Notes: generated by a model not told the origin, from the letters alone. 64,000 bases of DNA from Mycobacterium intermedium (GCF_002086275.1 NZ_MVHT01000010.1:1-64000); one strand, 5' to 3'; shown: positions 9,790 to 18,420, numbered from the stretch's first letter. Translations and numbers: made by a program.

Positions 9790-10883
9790 GCGAGCAGAGC
9801 CTGAAGCTGACCGCGTACTTCGGCGAACGCCAGCGCACCCTGGGGCAACCGCGGCGCTTCCTCGCCGATTCGATGCTGGACCTCTTCGGCACCCGAGGTA
9901 TCGCAACAAGCGTAATGCTGCGCGGCACCACAAGTTTCGGGCCCAGAGGTGACCTTCGCGACGACCAAACGTTGAGCCTGTCCGAAGACCCGCCGGTGAC
10001 GATCGCGGCGGTCGATGTGGAGTCGAAGATTCGGCCCCTTGTCGACGACGTGATGGCGATGACCGACCGCGGCCTGGTCACTCTCGAACGCGCCCGGCTG
10101 ATCACCCGAGACAACGGCGCCGCCGCACTCAACGACCTCAACGGCGTAACCGCGGACGCCGCCAAGCTCACCATCTATGTCGGCCGGCAGGTGCGCGTCG
10201 CAGGGAATCCTGCCTACCATGCCATCTGCGAACTCCTGCACCGGCATCAATTCGCCGGGGCCACAGTCCTTCTCGGCGTCGACGGGACCGCATACGGTGA
10301 GCGCTACCGAGCCAGGTTCTTCGGCCGGAATGTCAACGTCCCGCAGATGATCATCGCCGTCGGATCCATTCAGCAGGTTGCCGTCGCCGCAACGGAACTC
10401 GCCGCACTACTGCCCCGGCCGCTGCTCACGGTGGAACGAGTGCGCCTATGCAAACGCGACGGCAAGCGGTTCGCCCGACCGCAAGAGCTGCCCCCCACCG
10501 ATAACCAGGGACGCCCCCTTTGGCAGAAGCTGATGGTGCACACGGCAGAAACCTCTCTCCATGGGGGACGACCCATCCACCGCGCGCTGATTCAGCACCT
10601 GATGCAGAACAAGACGACCCGCGGCGCGACGACGCTGCGCGGGATCTGGGGCTTTATCGGTGATCATAAGCCGCACGGCGACAAGCTATTTCAGCTAGGC
10701 CGCAAGGTTCCGGTGACGACCATCATCGTCGACACCCCCGAAGCGATCGCCCGCAGTTTCAACATTGTCGACGAGCTGACCACCAGCGACGGACTGGTGA
10801 CCAGTGAAATGGTTCCCGCGGCCGTTTCCCTGGGCGGATCGCACCGAGGTGTCGAACCCACGCTCGCGCAATACGATTACTGA
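9786..10883 (+). CDS. DUF190 protein with three tandem repeats
   Basis: The 365-residue protein contains three copies of a DUF190 (PII-like fold) unit starting near residues 7, 127 and 248. Each begins K-L-x-x-Y/H and continues through a helix into a strand ending in Gly. Most DUF190 proteins have one copy. The domain is related in fold to PII signalling proteins, and DUF190 genes are often found beside crcB, so a role in sensing or gating fluoride export is a reasonable inference. ATGA overlap with crcB fixes the start at 9786. From memory it matches Rv3071. Confidence 0.88.
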   Translation: MSEQSLKLTAYFGERQRTLGQPRRFLADSMLDLFGTRGIATSVMLRGTTSFGPRGDLRDDQTLSLSEDPPVTIAAVDVESKIRPLVDDVMAMTDRGLVTLERARLITRDNGAAALNDLNGVTADAAKLTIYVGRQVRVAGNPAYHAICELLHRHQFAGATVLLGVDGTAYGERYRARFFGRNVNVPQMIIAVGSIQQVAVAATELAALLPRPLLTVERVRLCKRDGKRFARPQELPPTDNQGRPLWQKLMVHTAETSLHGGRPIHRALIQHLMQNKTTRGATTLRGIWGFIGDHKPHGDKLFQLGRKVPVTTIIVDTPEAIARSFNIVDELTTSDGLVTSEMVPAAVSLGGSHRGVEPTLAQYDY

Positions 10884-10950
10884 TCGGCGCAGCCGGTAAG
10901 TATCGCGTCGAGCACCCCTATGGCGATCTGGACTCCGCTTCGGCGCTCGA

Positions 10951-11814
10951 TTAGATCGTCCACCGATCGGCCAACCCCGAAATCCAACTGCGTACGGCGT
11001 CGGCATCCTCCGGTGGAGATTCAACCAGAACCAGCTCATCAACCCCGAGTTCGGCAAGTGCAGCAACATCATCAACGCGAGGGCTGACCAGAGCCACGGC
11101 CACCCGTAACTCGCGACGGTCGCGTCCCGATTCAGCACAGAGCCGCCCCAGCGCACCAAGCCGGTCGCGCGCCTCGGCAACGCCGTCGAGGTTGAACCCG
11201 TACCAGCCGTCGCCCCACCTCGCGACCCGTCGCAACGCCGCATCACTGTTGCCTCCCACCACCACCGGAATGCGACGATCGCGAACTGGCTTGGGATTCA
11301 CCCGGATCGAGTCGAAGTTGACGAACTCTCCGGCGAATGAGGCGACGTCGTCGCGCCACAACACCCGCATTGCGTCGACGTATTCGGCGGTGCGCGCCCC
11401 GCGGCGCTCGAACGGCACCCCGAGCGCGTCGAATTCTTCACGGGACCAACCGACGCCGACGCCTAGCGTCAAGCGCCCGCCGCTCAGTCTGTCCAGGCTG
11501 GCGGCCTGCTTGGCGACGGTGACGGGGCTATGCTCCGGCAGCAGCAACACACCCGTCGCAATGGAGATTCGCGAAGAGGCAGCGGCGGCGAAGCCCAATG
11601 CGATCATCGGGTCAAGCCAATCTGCTTGTGCTGGAACGGCAATGACGCCGTCGTCGGAATAGGGATAGCGCGATTCGGGGCGGTCGACCATCACGACGTG
11701 TTCGCCGGCCCACAGGGTGGCGAAACCGATGTCGTCGGCCGCGGAAGCGACGGCGTCGATCACCGCACGGTCGGCGCCTGTCCCGATTCCCAGAGCGTGC
11801 AATCCCAGCCGCAT
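10951..11814 (-). CDS. LLM class F420-dependent oxidoreductase
   Basis: Luciferase-like TIM-barrel protein, 287 residues, of the F420-dependent oxidoreductase group. Family marks are GFATLWAGEHVV, the ATGVLLLPEHSP strand, and the loop LTLGVGVGWSREEF that binds the cofactor phosphate. Substrate unknown. It is convergent with the DUF190 gene and stands alone on the minus strand before the DUF488 pair. It corresponds by position to Rv3072c. The ATG at 11814 opens directly on the first barrel strand. Confidence 0.9.
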   Translation of the reverse strand: MRLGLHALGIGTGADRAVIDAVASAADDIGFATLWAGEHVVMVDRPESRYPYSDDGVIAVPAQADWLDPMIALGFAAAASSRISIATGVLLLPEHSPVTVAKQAASLDRLSGGRLTLGVGVGWSREEFDALGVPFERRGARTAEYVDAMRVLWRDDVASFAGEFVNFDSIRVNPKPVRDRRIPVVVGGNSDAALRRVARWGDGWYGFNLDGVAEARDRLGALGRLCAESGRDRRELRVAVALVSPRVDDVAALAELGVDELVLVESPPEDADAVRSWISGLADRWTI

Positions 11815-11913
11815 CCAATGATCATCTCACGCCGGCCACTCGCCACCCCGGCGCGAGCGATGGCGAAAGTCCCAGATTCGGTATGAATTCGAGGCTTTCG
11901 CGTCTGCTCGGCG

Positions 11914-12267
11914 TTATCGGGTGAGGACTTCCGCGAGGACGGTCGCGTGACTGGCGTGCGCCTGGCGACCGGCGGTCACCAGAGTCACGACGCCACGCTG
12001 TGCCAACGCGCGCAGTTCGTCCAACGCCGGGTTGCCCTCCAGCTCCGCCTCATAGCGCGAAGCAAATTCGTCGAATCTGTCCAGGTGGTGGTGATACCAC
12101 TCCCGCAGTTCCTTGGACGGTGCGACGTCTTTACACCAGATGCCCACCCGCGGGTCGTCCTTGCGGATGCCGCGTGGCCAGATGCGATCGATCAGCACCC
12201 GTTGACCGTCATCGGGATCCGGCTCGTCGTAGATCCGTGCCACCCGCACCCGATTCTCTGCACTCAC
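11914..12267 (-). CDS. DUF488 family protein
   Basis: Small cytosolic protein of 117 residues with the DUF488 signatures RIYDEP, LIDRIWPRGIRK and WYHHHLDRFDEF. The family is common and its function is unproven. The GTG at 12267 is chosen because the open frame above it (to 12345) overlaps a small ORF that has a strong ribosome site, and because this start gives the usual family length. It overlaps the stop of that small ORF in GTGA, which suggests coupled translation. Corresponds by position to Rv3073c. Confidence 0.88.
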   Translation of the reverse strand: MSAENRVRVARIYDEPDPDDGQRVLIDRIWPRGIRKDDPRVGIWCKDVAPSKELREWYHHHLDRFDEFASRYEAELEGNPALDELRALAQRGVVTLVTAGRQAHASHATVLAEVLTR

Positions 12268-12368
12268 GAAAAGACCAGGTGGTTGTGGCCGTTGCAGTAG
12301 GTCTGGATGGCCGAATGGACGGTCAACTCGGCAGCCGCTCCGCACGCGACAACAAACCCGGCCTTCAT
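12264..12368 (-). CDS. 34-residue ORF coupled to the DUF488 gene
   Basis: A short gene read as MKAGFVVACG, then an Ala-rich stretch, then a His/Asn-rich end (CNGHNHLVFS). AGGAGG lies 6 nt before the ATG, better than the site of the following gene, and the stop overlaps the DUF488 GTG in GTGA. The arrangement is that of a leader or small partner protein whose translation hands ribosomes on to DUF488. It has two cysteines. I do not recognise it. It could also be a chance frame, and the ribosome site may serve DUF488 only indirectly. Confidence 0.5.
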   Translation of the reverse strand: MKAGFVVACGAAAELTVHSAIQTYCNGHNHLVFS

Positions 12369-12431
12369 CGTCCGCCTCCTCGAGGACTGCGGCATCCGAT
12401 ACCGACGTTACGCTGCCATCGCGTCGAGCAA

Positions 12432-13352
12432 CTAGTAGTGGTACGTGTCCGACGGCGCGGGTGCGTGCACCCGTTCGTCCTCGAATTCCGACGCTTCAAT
12501 GCCGTACGAGCGGGCCAATTCCAAGATCTTGGTCGCCCTGGCGATGCGCGGCAGATCCGACCCGTTGCGGATCTCCCCTCCGTCGCGTTCGAATTCGGCG
12601 AAAAACTCTTTGGCCCAGCCGATTTCGTCCTGAGACGGGGACAGCCCCTCGTTCACCACCGCGCACTGGTCCGGCGACAGGCAGATCTTGCCGGTCATCC
12701 CGAACTCGACGGACACCGCGGTCGCCTCGATGAGCTTGAGCGGATTGGAACCGATGGTCGGGCCGTCGATCGCGCTCGGCAATCCGGCGGCCTTTGCCGC
12801 GATCGTGAACCGCGACCGCGCGTACGCCAGGGTGGTGGGATCTTCGCCGAAGCCAGTGTCCCGCCGGAAGTCGCCGATCCCGAACGCCAGGCGGAAAGTG
12901 CCTTTGGCAGCTGCGATCTCGGTGATTCGCTCCAGGCCCCGGGCCGTTTCCACCAACGCCACGATCGGCACGTTGGGCAACCGCCTGGCCGTCTCCGTGA
13001 CGTGGTCCACCGACTCGACCATCGCCAGCATCACCCCACCCACCCCGGTATCGGCCAGTTGGGCGATGTCCTTTGCCCACCACGGGGTGCCGAACCCGTT
13101 GATCCGAACCCAATCGCTATGGCCGTCGCTAAGCCAGCGCACCACGTTGTCGCGCGCAGCGTCCTTGCCTTTGGGCGCGACGGCGTCCTCGATGTCAAGG
13201 ACCACGATGTCCGCGCGGGAACGCTCCGCCGATTCAAACCGATCGGCATGCGCACCATTGACCAGCAACCAACTTCGGGCCAGCACCGGATCGATGCGTG
13301 AACCGATTTCCGTCTGATCTGCCGCGTTGGCGGTGTTGACCTGGTCATACAT
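12432..13352 (-). CDS. HpcH/HpaI aldolase / CitE-like lyase
   Basis: CitE-fold TIM-barrel protein of about 306 residues. Typical features are the entry strand RSWLLVNG, VVLDIEDAV for metal and phosphate contacts, LVETARGLERI with the metal Glu, and FGIGDFRRDTG. Such proteins cleave or form C-C bonds in acyl-CoA or keto acid substrates; CitE-like mycobacterial members lack the other citrate lyase subunits, as here. GGAAGGGG precedes the ATG at 13352; a second ATG seven codons upstream is possible. Corresponds by position to Rv3075c. Confidence 0.88.
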   Translation of the reverse strand: MYDQVNTANAADQTEIGSRIDPVLARSWLLVNGAHADRFESAERSRADIVVLDIEDAVAPKGKDAARDNVVRWLSDGHSDWVRINGFGTPWWAKDIAQLADTGVGGVMLAMVESVDHVTETARRLPNVPIVALVETARGLERITEIAAAKGTFRLAFGIGDFRRDTGFGEDPTTLAYARSRFTIAAKAAGLPSAIDGPTIGSNPLKLIEATAVSVEFGMTGKICLSPDQCAVVNEGLSPSQDEIGWAKEFFAEFERDGGEIRNGSDLPRIARATKILELARSYGIEASEFEDERVHAPAPSDTYHY

Positions 13353-13464
13353 AGTGCGAACCGCCCCTTCCATCCATCAGTTGTCGAGCGATTTTGCCCT
13401 AACCGTATGCGACAAACCTTGTCGGGCTAGAGTGGGAACAACAATAAAGGCGAGGACGGGTGCT

Positions 13465-13698
13465 ATGACGAAACCCAACTGGTCCGATGCACCCGAGATA
13501 CATCCCTCGGAGATTCGCATCGGCGACATCATCGGTACGTTGCGGCCGAGTGCATACCGATACAAGGTCAAGCTCATCGGCGAACCGAAGAAAACCCCTA
13601 AGCAGTGGACGTTTTTCGGCAGCGATGCCGACGGCCGCCAGCACACGGGCACGTTCGGCGAGAACGACCTCGTTCGCAGGTACGCCAGAACGTCCTAA
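13465..13698 (+). CDS. Hypothetical 77-residue protein
   Basis: Small soluble, basic protein starting MTKPNWSD and containing IRIGDIIGTLRPSAY, then a Lys-rich and aromatic centre and an Arg-rich end. It looks like a small beta-barrel or SH3-like domain by its pattern of short strands, but I do not recognise a family. The start is at the ATG at 13465 behind GGCGAGGACGG; the frame is open upstream but reads poorly. It precedes the Ddn-like gene by 54 bp and may be cotranscribed with it. Confidence 0.65.
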   Translation: MTKPNWSDAPEIHPSEIRIGDIIGTLRPSAYRYKVKLIGEPKKTPKQWTFFGSDADGRQHTGTFGENDLVRRYARTS

Positions 13699-13752
13699 CC
13701 ACGACCGACGGTGCGGCTGACGCGAAATACTCCCTAGCGCAAGGAGTTATCG

Positions 13753-14247
13753 ATGCCGAAGTTCGCCCTGCCCGACGAAGCCCCGTCCGGACTGACGTCA
13801 CCGACCACGGCCAAGGCCATCAAGTACATGTCCAAGGCACACGTGGCGGTTTTCAAACTGACCAACGGATACATCGGCAACAAGTGGCGCGTGGGTGCCG
13901 GCTTCCGCAACCCGGTGCCGACGCTGCTGCTCGAACATCGCGGCCGTAAGTCGGGCAAGCAATTCACCACTCCCCTGCTGTACCTGCAGGACGGCGAGGA
14001 CTTCGTCATCGTCGCATCGCAGGGCGGTCTGCCGAAGAATCCGCAGTGGTACTTCAACCTCGTCGCCAACCCGGACACGCGAATCCATGTCAAGGGGCGA
14101 CGCAACCTGGAAGTCTCCGCGCACGTCGCCACTCCCGAGGAGCGCGCGGGCCTGTGGCCCCGGTTGGTCGAGCTCTACCCCGACTTCGCCAAATACCAAC
14201 ACTGGACTGAACGCGAGATCCCAGTCGTCATACTTTCCCCGCGTTGA
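13753..14247 (+). CDS. Deazaflavin (F420)-dependent nitroreductase family protein (Ddn-like)
   Basis: 164-residue protein of the FDOR/DUF385 split beta-barrel family that uses F420. Family marks are PTLLLEHRGRKSGKQFTTPLLY, NPQWYFNLVANP and the C-terminal YQHWTEREIPVVILSP. Family members reduce quinones or activate nitro prodrugs at the membrane; the substrate here is unknown. A clear AAGGAG lies 8 nt before the ATG. Its end overlaps the end of the convergent TetR gene by 20 bp. It opens the 5 kb module that appears inserted in the conserved block. Confidence 0.9.
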   Translation: MPKFALPDEAPSGLTSPTTAKAIKYMSKAHVAVFKLTNGYIGNKWRVGAGFRNPVPTLLLEHRGRKSGKQFTTPLLYLQDGEDFVIVASQGGLPKNPQWYFNLVANPDTRIHVKGRRNLEVSAHVATPEERAGLWPRLVELYPDFAKYQHWTEREIPVVILSPR

Positions 14248-14839
14248 CCGTCAGCCGAAACACGGCACGATCCAGGATCGGCAGTATCTCGGCGATGTCG
14301 ATCTCGCCGGCGGAGAAACGCGCCACCAGGCCGTATGCAAGGTTCGACACGATCGGGGGCAGTTCTTCGACCAGGTCGGCGTCGGCGTCCGCGAGCACGG
14401 CCATCGTCGCGGGTATGACGGCATCCAGGCCACGGTCGACCAGCCGCTGACCTCCAGGGGCCGACCGCGCGCGGTGATAAGCCTTGAGCATGTCGGGATG
14501 CCGCTCCCACGGTTCGAAAATGGTCCGAAACACCCGCATCAGGCCGTCGTAGATCGACTCGTCCGGCTCGTGCGTCTGCGTCGCCAAACCGGCGAAACGG
14601 TTCTCGTCCATCCACCGCTCGAGGGCAGCCACGATCAGCGAGTCCCGGGTCGGATAACGCTTGTAGATGGTCGCCAACGACGTCCGGGCACGGCGGGCGA
14701 CCGCGCGCAACTGCACCGCGTCGTAACCCTGCGTTTCCAGGATCTCCACGACGATGTCGAGGATGCGATCATGCCGCCTATCTGCGGCATCACCGGTCGT
14801 GAGTTCGGCACTGACCACTGTCGCCCTGCACCCTTGCAT
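14228..14839 (-). CDS. TetR family transcriptional regulator
   Basis: About 203 residues when started at the ATG at 14839. The N-terminal helix-turn-helix is RILDIVVEILETQGYDAVQL followed by the recognition helix in RARTSLATIYKRYPTRDSL; the rest is a ligand-binding helical domain. The frame is open 32 codons further upstream, but that part would run through the palindromic operator at 14847-14881, so the shorter start is preferred. It is divergent from the SDR-P450 genes and most likely represses them and itself. Confidence 0.9.
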   Translation of the reverse strand: MQGCRATVVSAELTTGDAADRRHDRILDIVVEILETQGYDAVQLRAVARRARTSLATIYKRYPTRDSLIVAALERWMDENRFAGLATQTHEPDESIYDGLMRVFRTIFEPWERHPDMLKAYHRARSAPGGQRLVDRGLDAVIPATMAVLADADADLVEELPPIVSNLAYGLVARFSAGEIDIAEILPILDRAVFRLTVNAGKV

Positions 14840-14846
14840 CGTCGGT

Positions 14847-14881
14847 GTAACGCGGTTACCGTACAACGGTAACACGGTTAC
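14847..14881. promoter_or_regulatory. Operator between TetR and SDR genes
   Basis: A 35-bp stretch made of alternating GTAAC and GTTAC blocks. Its centre is a perfect inverted repeat with arms GTTACCGT and ACGGTAAC around ACA, and outer GTAAC/GTTAC blocks extend the symmetry. It lies in the 58-bp gap between divergent starts (14839 and 14898), the classic place for a TetR autoregulatory site. Seen directly; the protein that binds it is inferred. Confidence 0.8.
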
Positions 14882-14897
14882 TCTTCGAGGAGGAACG

Positions 14898-15731
14898 ATG
14901 GCCGAGCGCGTCGCCGGCAAGGTCGCATTTGTCACCGGCGCCGCGCGAGGCCAAGGCCGCAGTCATGCGGTGCGGCTGGCGCAGGAGGGCGCCGACATCA
15001 TCGCCGTCGACATCTGCCAGCCGTTCGACGACTCCCCCGCACCACCGGCAACGTCCGAGGACCTGGCCGAGACGGCCGATCTCGTCAAGAACCTGGACCG
15101 ACGGATCGTCACCGCCGAAGTCGACGTCCGCGACTACGACTCGCTCAAAGCCGCGGTCGACGCCGGCGCGGAGCAGCTGGGCGGTCTGGACATCGTCGTG
15201 GCCAACGCCGGCATCGCCACGGTCGCCCCTCGCCTGGACCGGATGGACGAACGCCTCTGGCAGGACATGATCGACGTCAATCTGACCGGGGTCTGGAAGT
15301 CGGTGAAAGCCGCAGCACCACATCTAATTTCCGCTGGGCAGGGCGCAATCGTGCTGACCAGCTCGGTCGCCGGTTTGAAGGCCTACACCCATACCGGCCA
15401 TTACAACGCCGCCAAACACGGAGTGGTCGGCCTGATGCGGTCCTTCGCGGTCGAATTGGGTCCCAAGAACATTCGCGTCAATTCGGTACATCCCACGCAT
15501 GTGAACACACCATTGTTGATCAATGAGAAGACATTTCGCCTGTTCCGACCCGACCTCGACAACCCCGGACCGGACGATCTGGCCCCCATCTGCCAAACCT
15601 TCCACACCCTGCCGATCCCCTGGGTGACACCGGAAGACATCAGCAATGCGGTGCTCTTCCTCGCCTCCGACGAGGCTCGATACATCACCGGCGTCGCGCT
15701 TCCCGTCGACGCCGGAAGCTGCCTGAAGTAA
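14898..15731 (+). CDS. Mycofactocin-coupled SDR family oxidoreductase
   Basis: 277-residue short-chain dehydrogenase. The Rossmann motif TGAARGQGRSHAVRLAQEG, the IAVDIC segment and an insertion after it are the marks of the mycofactocin-dependent SDR group, which holds its nicotinamide cofactor tightly and passes electrons to mycofactocin. Catalytic Ser lies in TSSVAG and Tyr/Lys in YNAAK. GAGGAGG precedes the ATG. It is followed 13 bp later by a P450, so an alcohol formed by the P450 could be its substrate. The divergent TetR and operator probably control it. Confidence 0.92.
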   Translation: MAERVAGKVAFVTGAARGQGRSHAVRLAQEGADIIAVDICQPFDDSPAPPATSEDLAETADLVKNLDRRIVTAEVDVRDYDSLKAAVDAGAEQLGGLDIVVANAGIATVAPRLDRMDERLWQDMIDVNLTGVWKSVKAAAPHLISAGQGAIVLTSSVAGLKAYTHTGHYNAAKHGVVGLMRSFAVELGPKNIRVNSVHPTHVNTPLLINEKTFRLFRPDLDNPGPDDLAPICQTFHTLPIPWVTPEDISNAVLFLASDEARYITGVALPVDAGSCLK

Positions 15732-15744
15732 AGGATCCTCGCTC

Positions 15745-16953
15745 ATGACGATCGCACCCGATGCACCACAAACCGACGTCTACTACGACCCCTACGACGT
15801 CAACATCACCGCCAACCCCTATCCCACTTTCGCGCGCCTGCGCGAAGAGGCGCCGCTGTACTACAACGAGCGCTACGACTTCTGGGCGATATCCCGGCAC
15901 GCCGACGTTGAGAGCGCGCTGTCGGATTGGGAGACGTTCTCCAACAGTCGAAGTGACATCCTCGAACTGATCAAGTCGAAGTTCGACATGCCCCCCGGAG
16001 TGATGATGTTCGAGGACCCCCCGACACACACCAGGCTGCGCGGGGTCATGGGGCGAGTCTTCACGCCACGGCGAATGGCCGCCATTGAAGACCAGATTCG
16101 ACGCTACTGCATCAAGTGTCTTGACCCGCTGGTCGGTTCGGACGGGTTCGACATCATCGCCGAACTCGCCTCGATGATGCCGATGCGCGTCATCGGCATG
16201 CTGCTCGGCATTCCCGAAGAAGAACAGATCGAGGTGCGCGACGCCAACGATGCCAACCTACGCACCCGCCCCGGCGCACCGATGAAGGTCGCCGACCCCG
16301 ACGCCATCGCCGACGGCCGGATCTACGCCGACTACGTGGAATGGCGCGCCAAGAACCCGTCCGACGACCTGATGACCGCGCTGCTCAACGTTGAATTCGA
16401 AGACGAGCACGGCGTGACGAGAAAGCTGACGCGCAAGGAGGTTCTGCACTACACCCAGGTGGTGGCGGGCGCGGGCAACGAGACCACGGGCCGGCTGATC
16501 GGCTGGCTGGCCAAGGTGCTCGCCGAACATCCCGACCAGCGCCGCGAGATCGCGCAGGACCGCTCGTTGCTCAATCGCGCGGTCGACGAGACCTTGCGCT
16601 TCGAGCCGACCGGCCCGCACGTCGGGCGCTACACCCTTCGCGACTGGGAGGCTTATGGCACCACGGTGCCGGCCGGCAGCGCCGTGTTGCTGCTGTTCGG
16701 TGCCGCCAACCGAGACCCGGCGCGATACGAGAACCCCGACACGTTCAACATCCACCGCAACAACATCTCGCACCTGACGTTCGGCAAGGGCGTCCACTAC
16801 TGCCTCGGCGCCAACCTCGCCCGCCTCGAAGGCCGGGTCGCGCTGGACGAGTTGCTCAACCGGTGGCCGGAATGGGGTATCGACTACGACAGTCTCAAGC
16901 TCGCGCCTACGTCGACCGTGCGTGGGTGGGAGCGGCTCCGGATCACGGTGTAG
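15745..16953 (+). CDS. Cytochrome P450
   Basis: 402-residue soluble P450. The heme ligand is C353 in FGKGVHYCLGANLAR, the I-helix oxygen site is AGAGNETT (241-248) and the ExxR pair is ETLR (282-285). The sequence resembles the mycobacterial CYP families that hydroxylate hydrophobic alicyclic or steroid-like acids, but I cannot place the subfamily. It lies 13 bp after the SDR and is convergent with the aldehyde dehydrogenase gene, giving an oxidation series from C-H to alcohol to carbonyl to acid. Confidence 0.95.
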   Translation: MTIAPDAPQTDVYYDPYDVNITANPYPTFARLREEAPLYYNERYDFWAISRHADVESALSDWETFSNSRSDILELIKSKFDMPPGVMMFEDPPTHTRLRGVMGRVFTPRRMAAIEDQIRRYCIKCLDPLVGSDGFDIIAELASMMPMRVIGMLLGIPEEEQIEVRDANDANLRTRPGAPMKVADPDAIADGRIYADYVEWRAKNPSDDLMTALLNVEFEDEHGVTRKLTRKEVLHYTQVVAGAGNETTGRLIGWLAKVLAEHPDQRREIAQDRSLLNRAVDETLRFEPTGPHVGRYTLRDWEAYGTTVPAGSAVLLLFGAANRDPARYENPDTFNIHRNNISHLTFGKGVHYCLGANLARLEGRVALDELLNRWPEWGIDYDSLKLAPTSTVRGWERLRITV

Positions 16954-16965
16954 CCGGTATAGCCG

Positions 16966-18420
16966 CTACAGCTGGGCCCAGACCGACTTGGTCTTCAGGT
17001 AGATCTCGATGCCCTCGCGGCCGAATTCGTGACCCCAGCCGGACTGCTTGTAACCGCCGAACGGCACATCGTGGTCAAACACCAGTTGGCAGTTGACCTG
17101 CACGCTGCCCGCCTGCAGCCGCTTGACGATCCGGTGGGCCCGGCCCACGTTTTCCGTCCACGCGGTGGCCGCCAAGCCGTAGGTGGTGTCGTTGGCCAGT
17201 GCCACGGCCTCGTCTTCGTCGTCGAACGGCAGGATGCTGACCACCGGACCGAAGATCTCCTCTCGGTACAGGCGCATGCCGGGGTCGACGTTGGTGAGCA
17301 CCGTGGGGTGGACGAAGTAGCCTTTACGGTCCAAACGGTGGCCGCCGGTGACCACGTCGACGCCCTCACTCTTGCCCTCGTCGATGAAGCCCATGACGCG
17401 GTTCAGCTGCTTCTGGCTGATGAGTGGACCGCTCACGCAGCCCTCCTCGTCGGGGCCGCCCAGTTTGAACGTATTCGCCATGGCGGCAATGCCTTCCACC
17501 ACTTGGTCGTACACGCCTCGCTGGGCGAAGATCCGCGACCCGCACACGCAGCCCTGGCCGGAGTGCACAAAGATGCCCAGTGCCGCCATCAGAATGCACT
17601 TGCTCATGTCGGCGTCGTCGAAGATAAGCACCGGCGACTTCCCGCCGAGCTCGAGGGTGACCTTCTTCAGGTTGCCGGCCGATGCCCGCACGATCTCCTT
17701 GCCCACCTCGGTCGACCCGGTGAACGCGACCTTCTCGACGTCGGGATGCCTCGTGATCGCCGCGCCGGCGGTGTAGCCGTAGCCGGTGAGCAGGTTGACC
17801 ACTCCCTCGGGCACGCCGGCCTCGTGGATCAGCCTGTCGAGCAGCAGCGCCGACAAGGGCGTCTCCTCGGCGGGCTTGACCACCATGCTGCAGCCAGCCG
17901 CCAACGCCGGCGCGAGCTTGGCACAGGCGTTGAAGATAGGGCCGTTCCACGGGAAGATCAGCCCCACCACGCTGTAGGGCTCCTTGAGGGTGTAGGCGTG
18001 CATGCTGACGAAGGTGTCCGTGGCGATGCCGTCGGTCTTCACGTCGTATGCGACGCCGTTGAGCTTCGAACACCAGCCGGCGTAGTAGCGGAAGAACTCC
18101 GAGCAGGTGGACATCTGCAATTGCGCCTGCATCAGCGGCATGCCGGTGTTCAGCGAATCGAGCTGGGCGAATTCGTCGGCGTGCTCATCGATCAAATCGG
18201 CGATGCGCCACATGATTTTGGCCCGCTGCCGTCCGGGCAATTGGGACCAGACGCCCGACTCGAAGGAAGCCTTGGCCCGCGCGACGGCGTCGTCGACCCC
18301 CTCTTCCCCGCAGTCGGTGAATTCGGTGATCTGCTCTTCGGTAGCCGGATTGATGATCGGAATCACGTCGCCCTTTCCGGGGCGCGTGCGAATCTCGTCG
18401 AGAACGGTCTGCAGGGTCAC
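16966..18420 (-). CDS. Aldehyde dehydrogenase family protein
   Basis: 484-residue NAD(P)-dependent aldehyde dehydrogenase. Catalytic Glu is E257 in VTLELGGKSP and nucleophile C291 is in HSGQGCVCGSR. The cofactor segment is FTGSTEVGKEI, and the C-terminal signature is VPFGGYKQSG. It probably oxidises the aldehyde made by a neighbouring alcohol dehydrogenase. It is convergent with the P450 across a 12-bp gap. A long open frame on the opposite strand is a codon-bias shadow. No ferredoxin gene for the P450 is seen nearby. Confidence 0.95.
   Translation of the reverse strand: MTLQTVLDEIRTRPGKGDVIPIINPATEEQITEFTDCGEEGVDDAVARAKASFESGVWSQLPGRQRAKIMWRIADLIDEHADEFAQLDSLNTGMPLMQAQLQMSTCSEFFRYYAGWCSKLNGVAYDVKTDGIATDTFVSMHAYTLKEPYSVVGLIFPWNGPIFNACAKLAPALAAGCSMVVKPAEETPLSALLLDRLIHEAGVPEGVVNLLTGYGYTAGAAITRHPDVEKVAFTGSTEVGKEIVRASAGNLKKVTLELGGKSPVLIFDDADMSKCILMAALGIFVHSGQGCVCGSRIFAQRGVYDQVVEGIAAMANTFKLGGPDEEGCVSGPLISQKQLNRVMGFIDEGKSEGVDVVTGGHRLDRKGYFVHPTVLTNVDPGMRLYREEIFGPVVSILPFDDEDEAVALANDTTYGLAATAWTENVGRAHRIVKRLQAGSVQVNCQLVFDHDVPFGGYKQSGWGHEFGREGIEIYLKTKSVWAQL

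Noticed and set aside
12000..13301. A 433-codon open frame on the + strand
   Set aside because: It is antisense to the DUF488 and CitE-like genes and is His/Arg-rich, typical of a shadow frame.
16949..16971. Terminator hairpin between P450 and aldehyde dehydrogenase
   Set aside because: The GTAGC/GCTAC arms are only 5 bp with no T-run; too weak to call.
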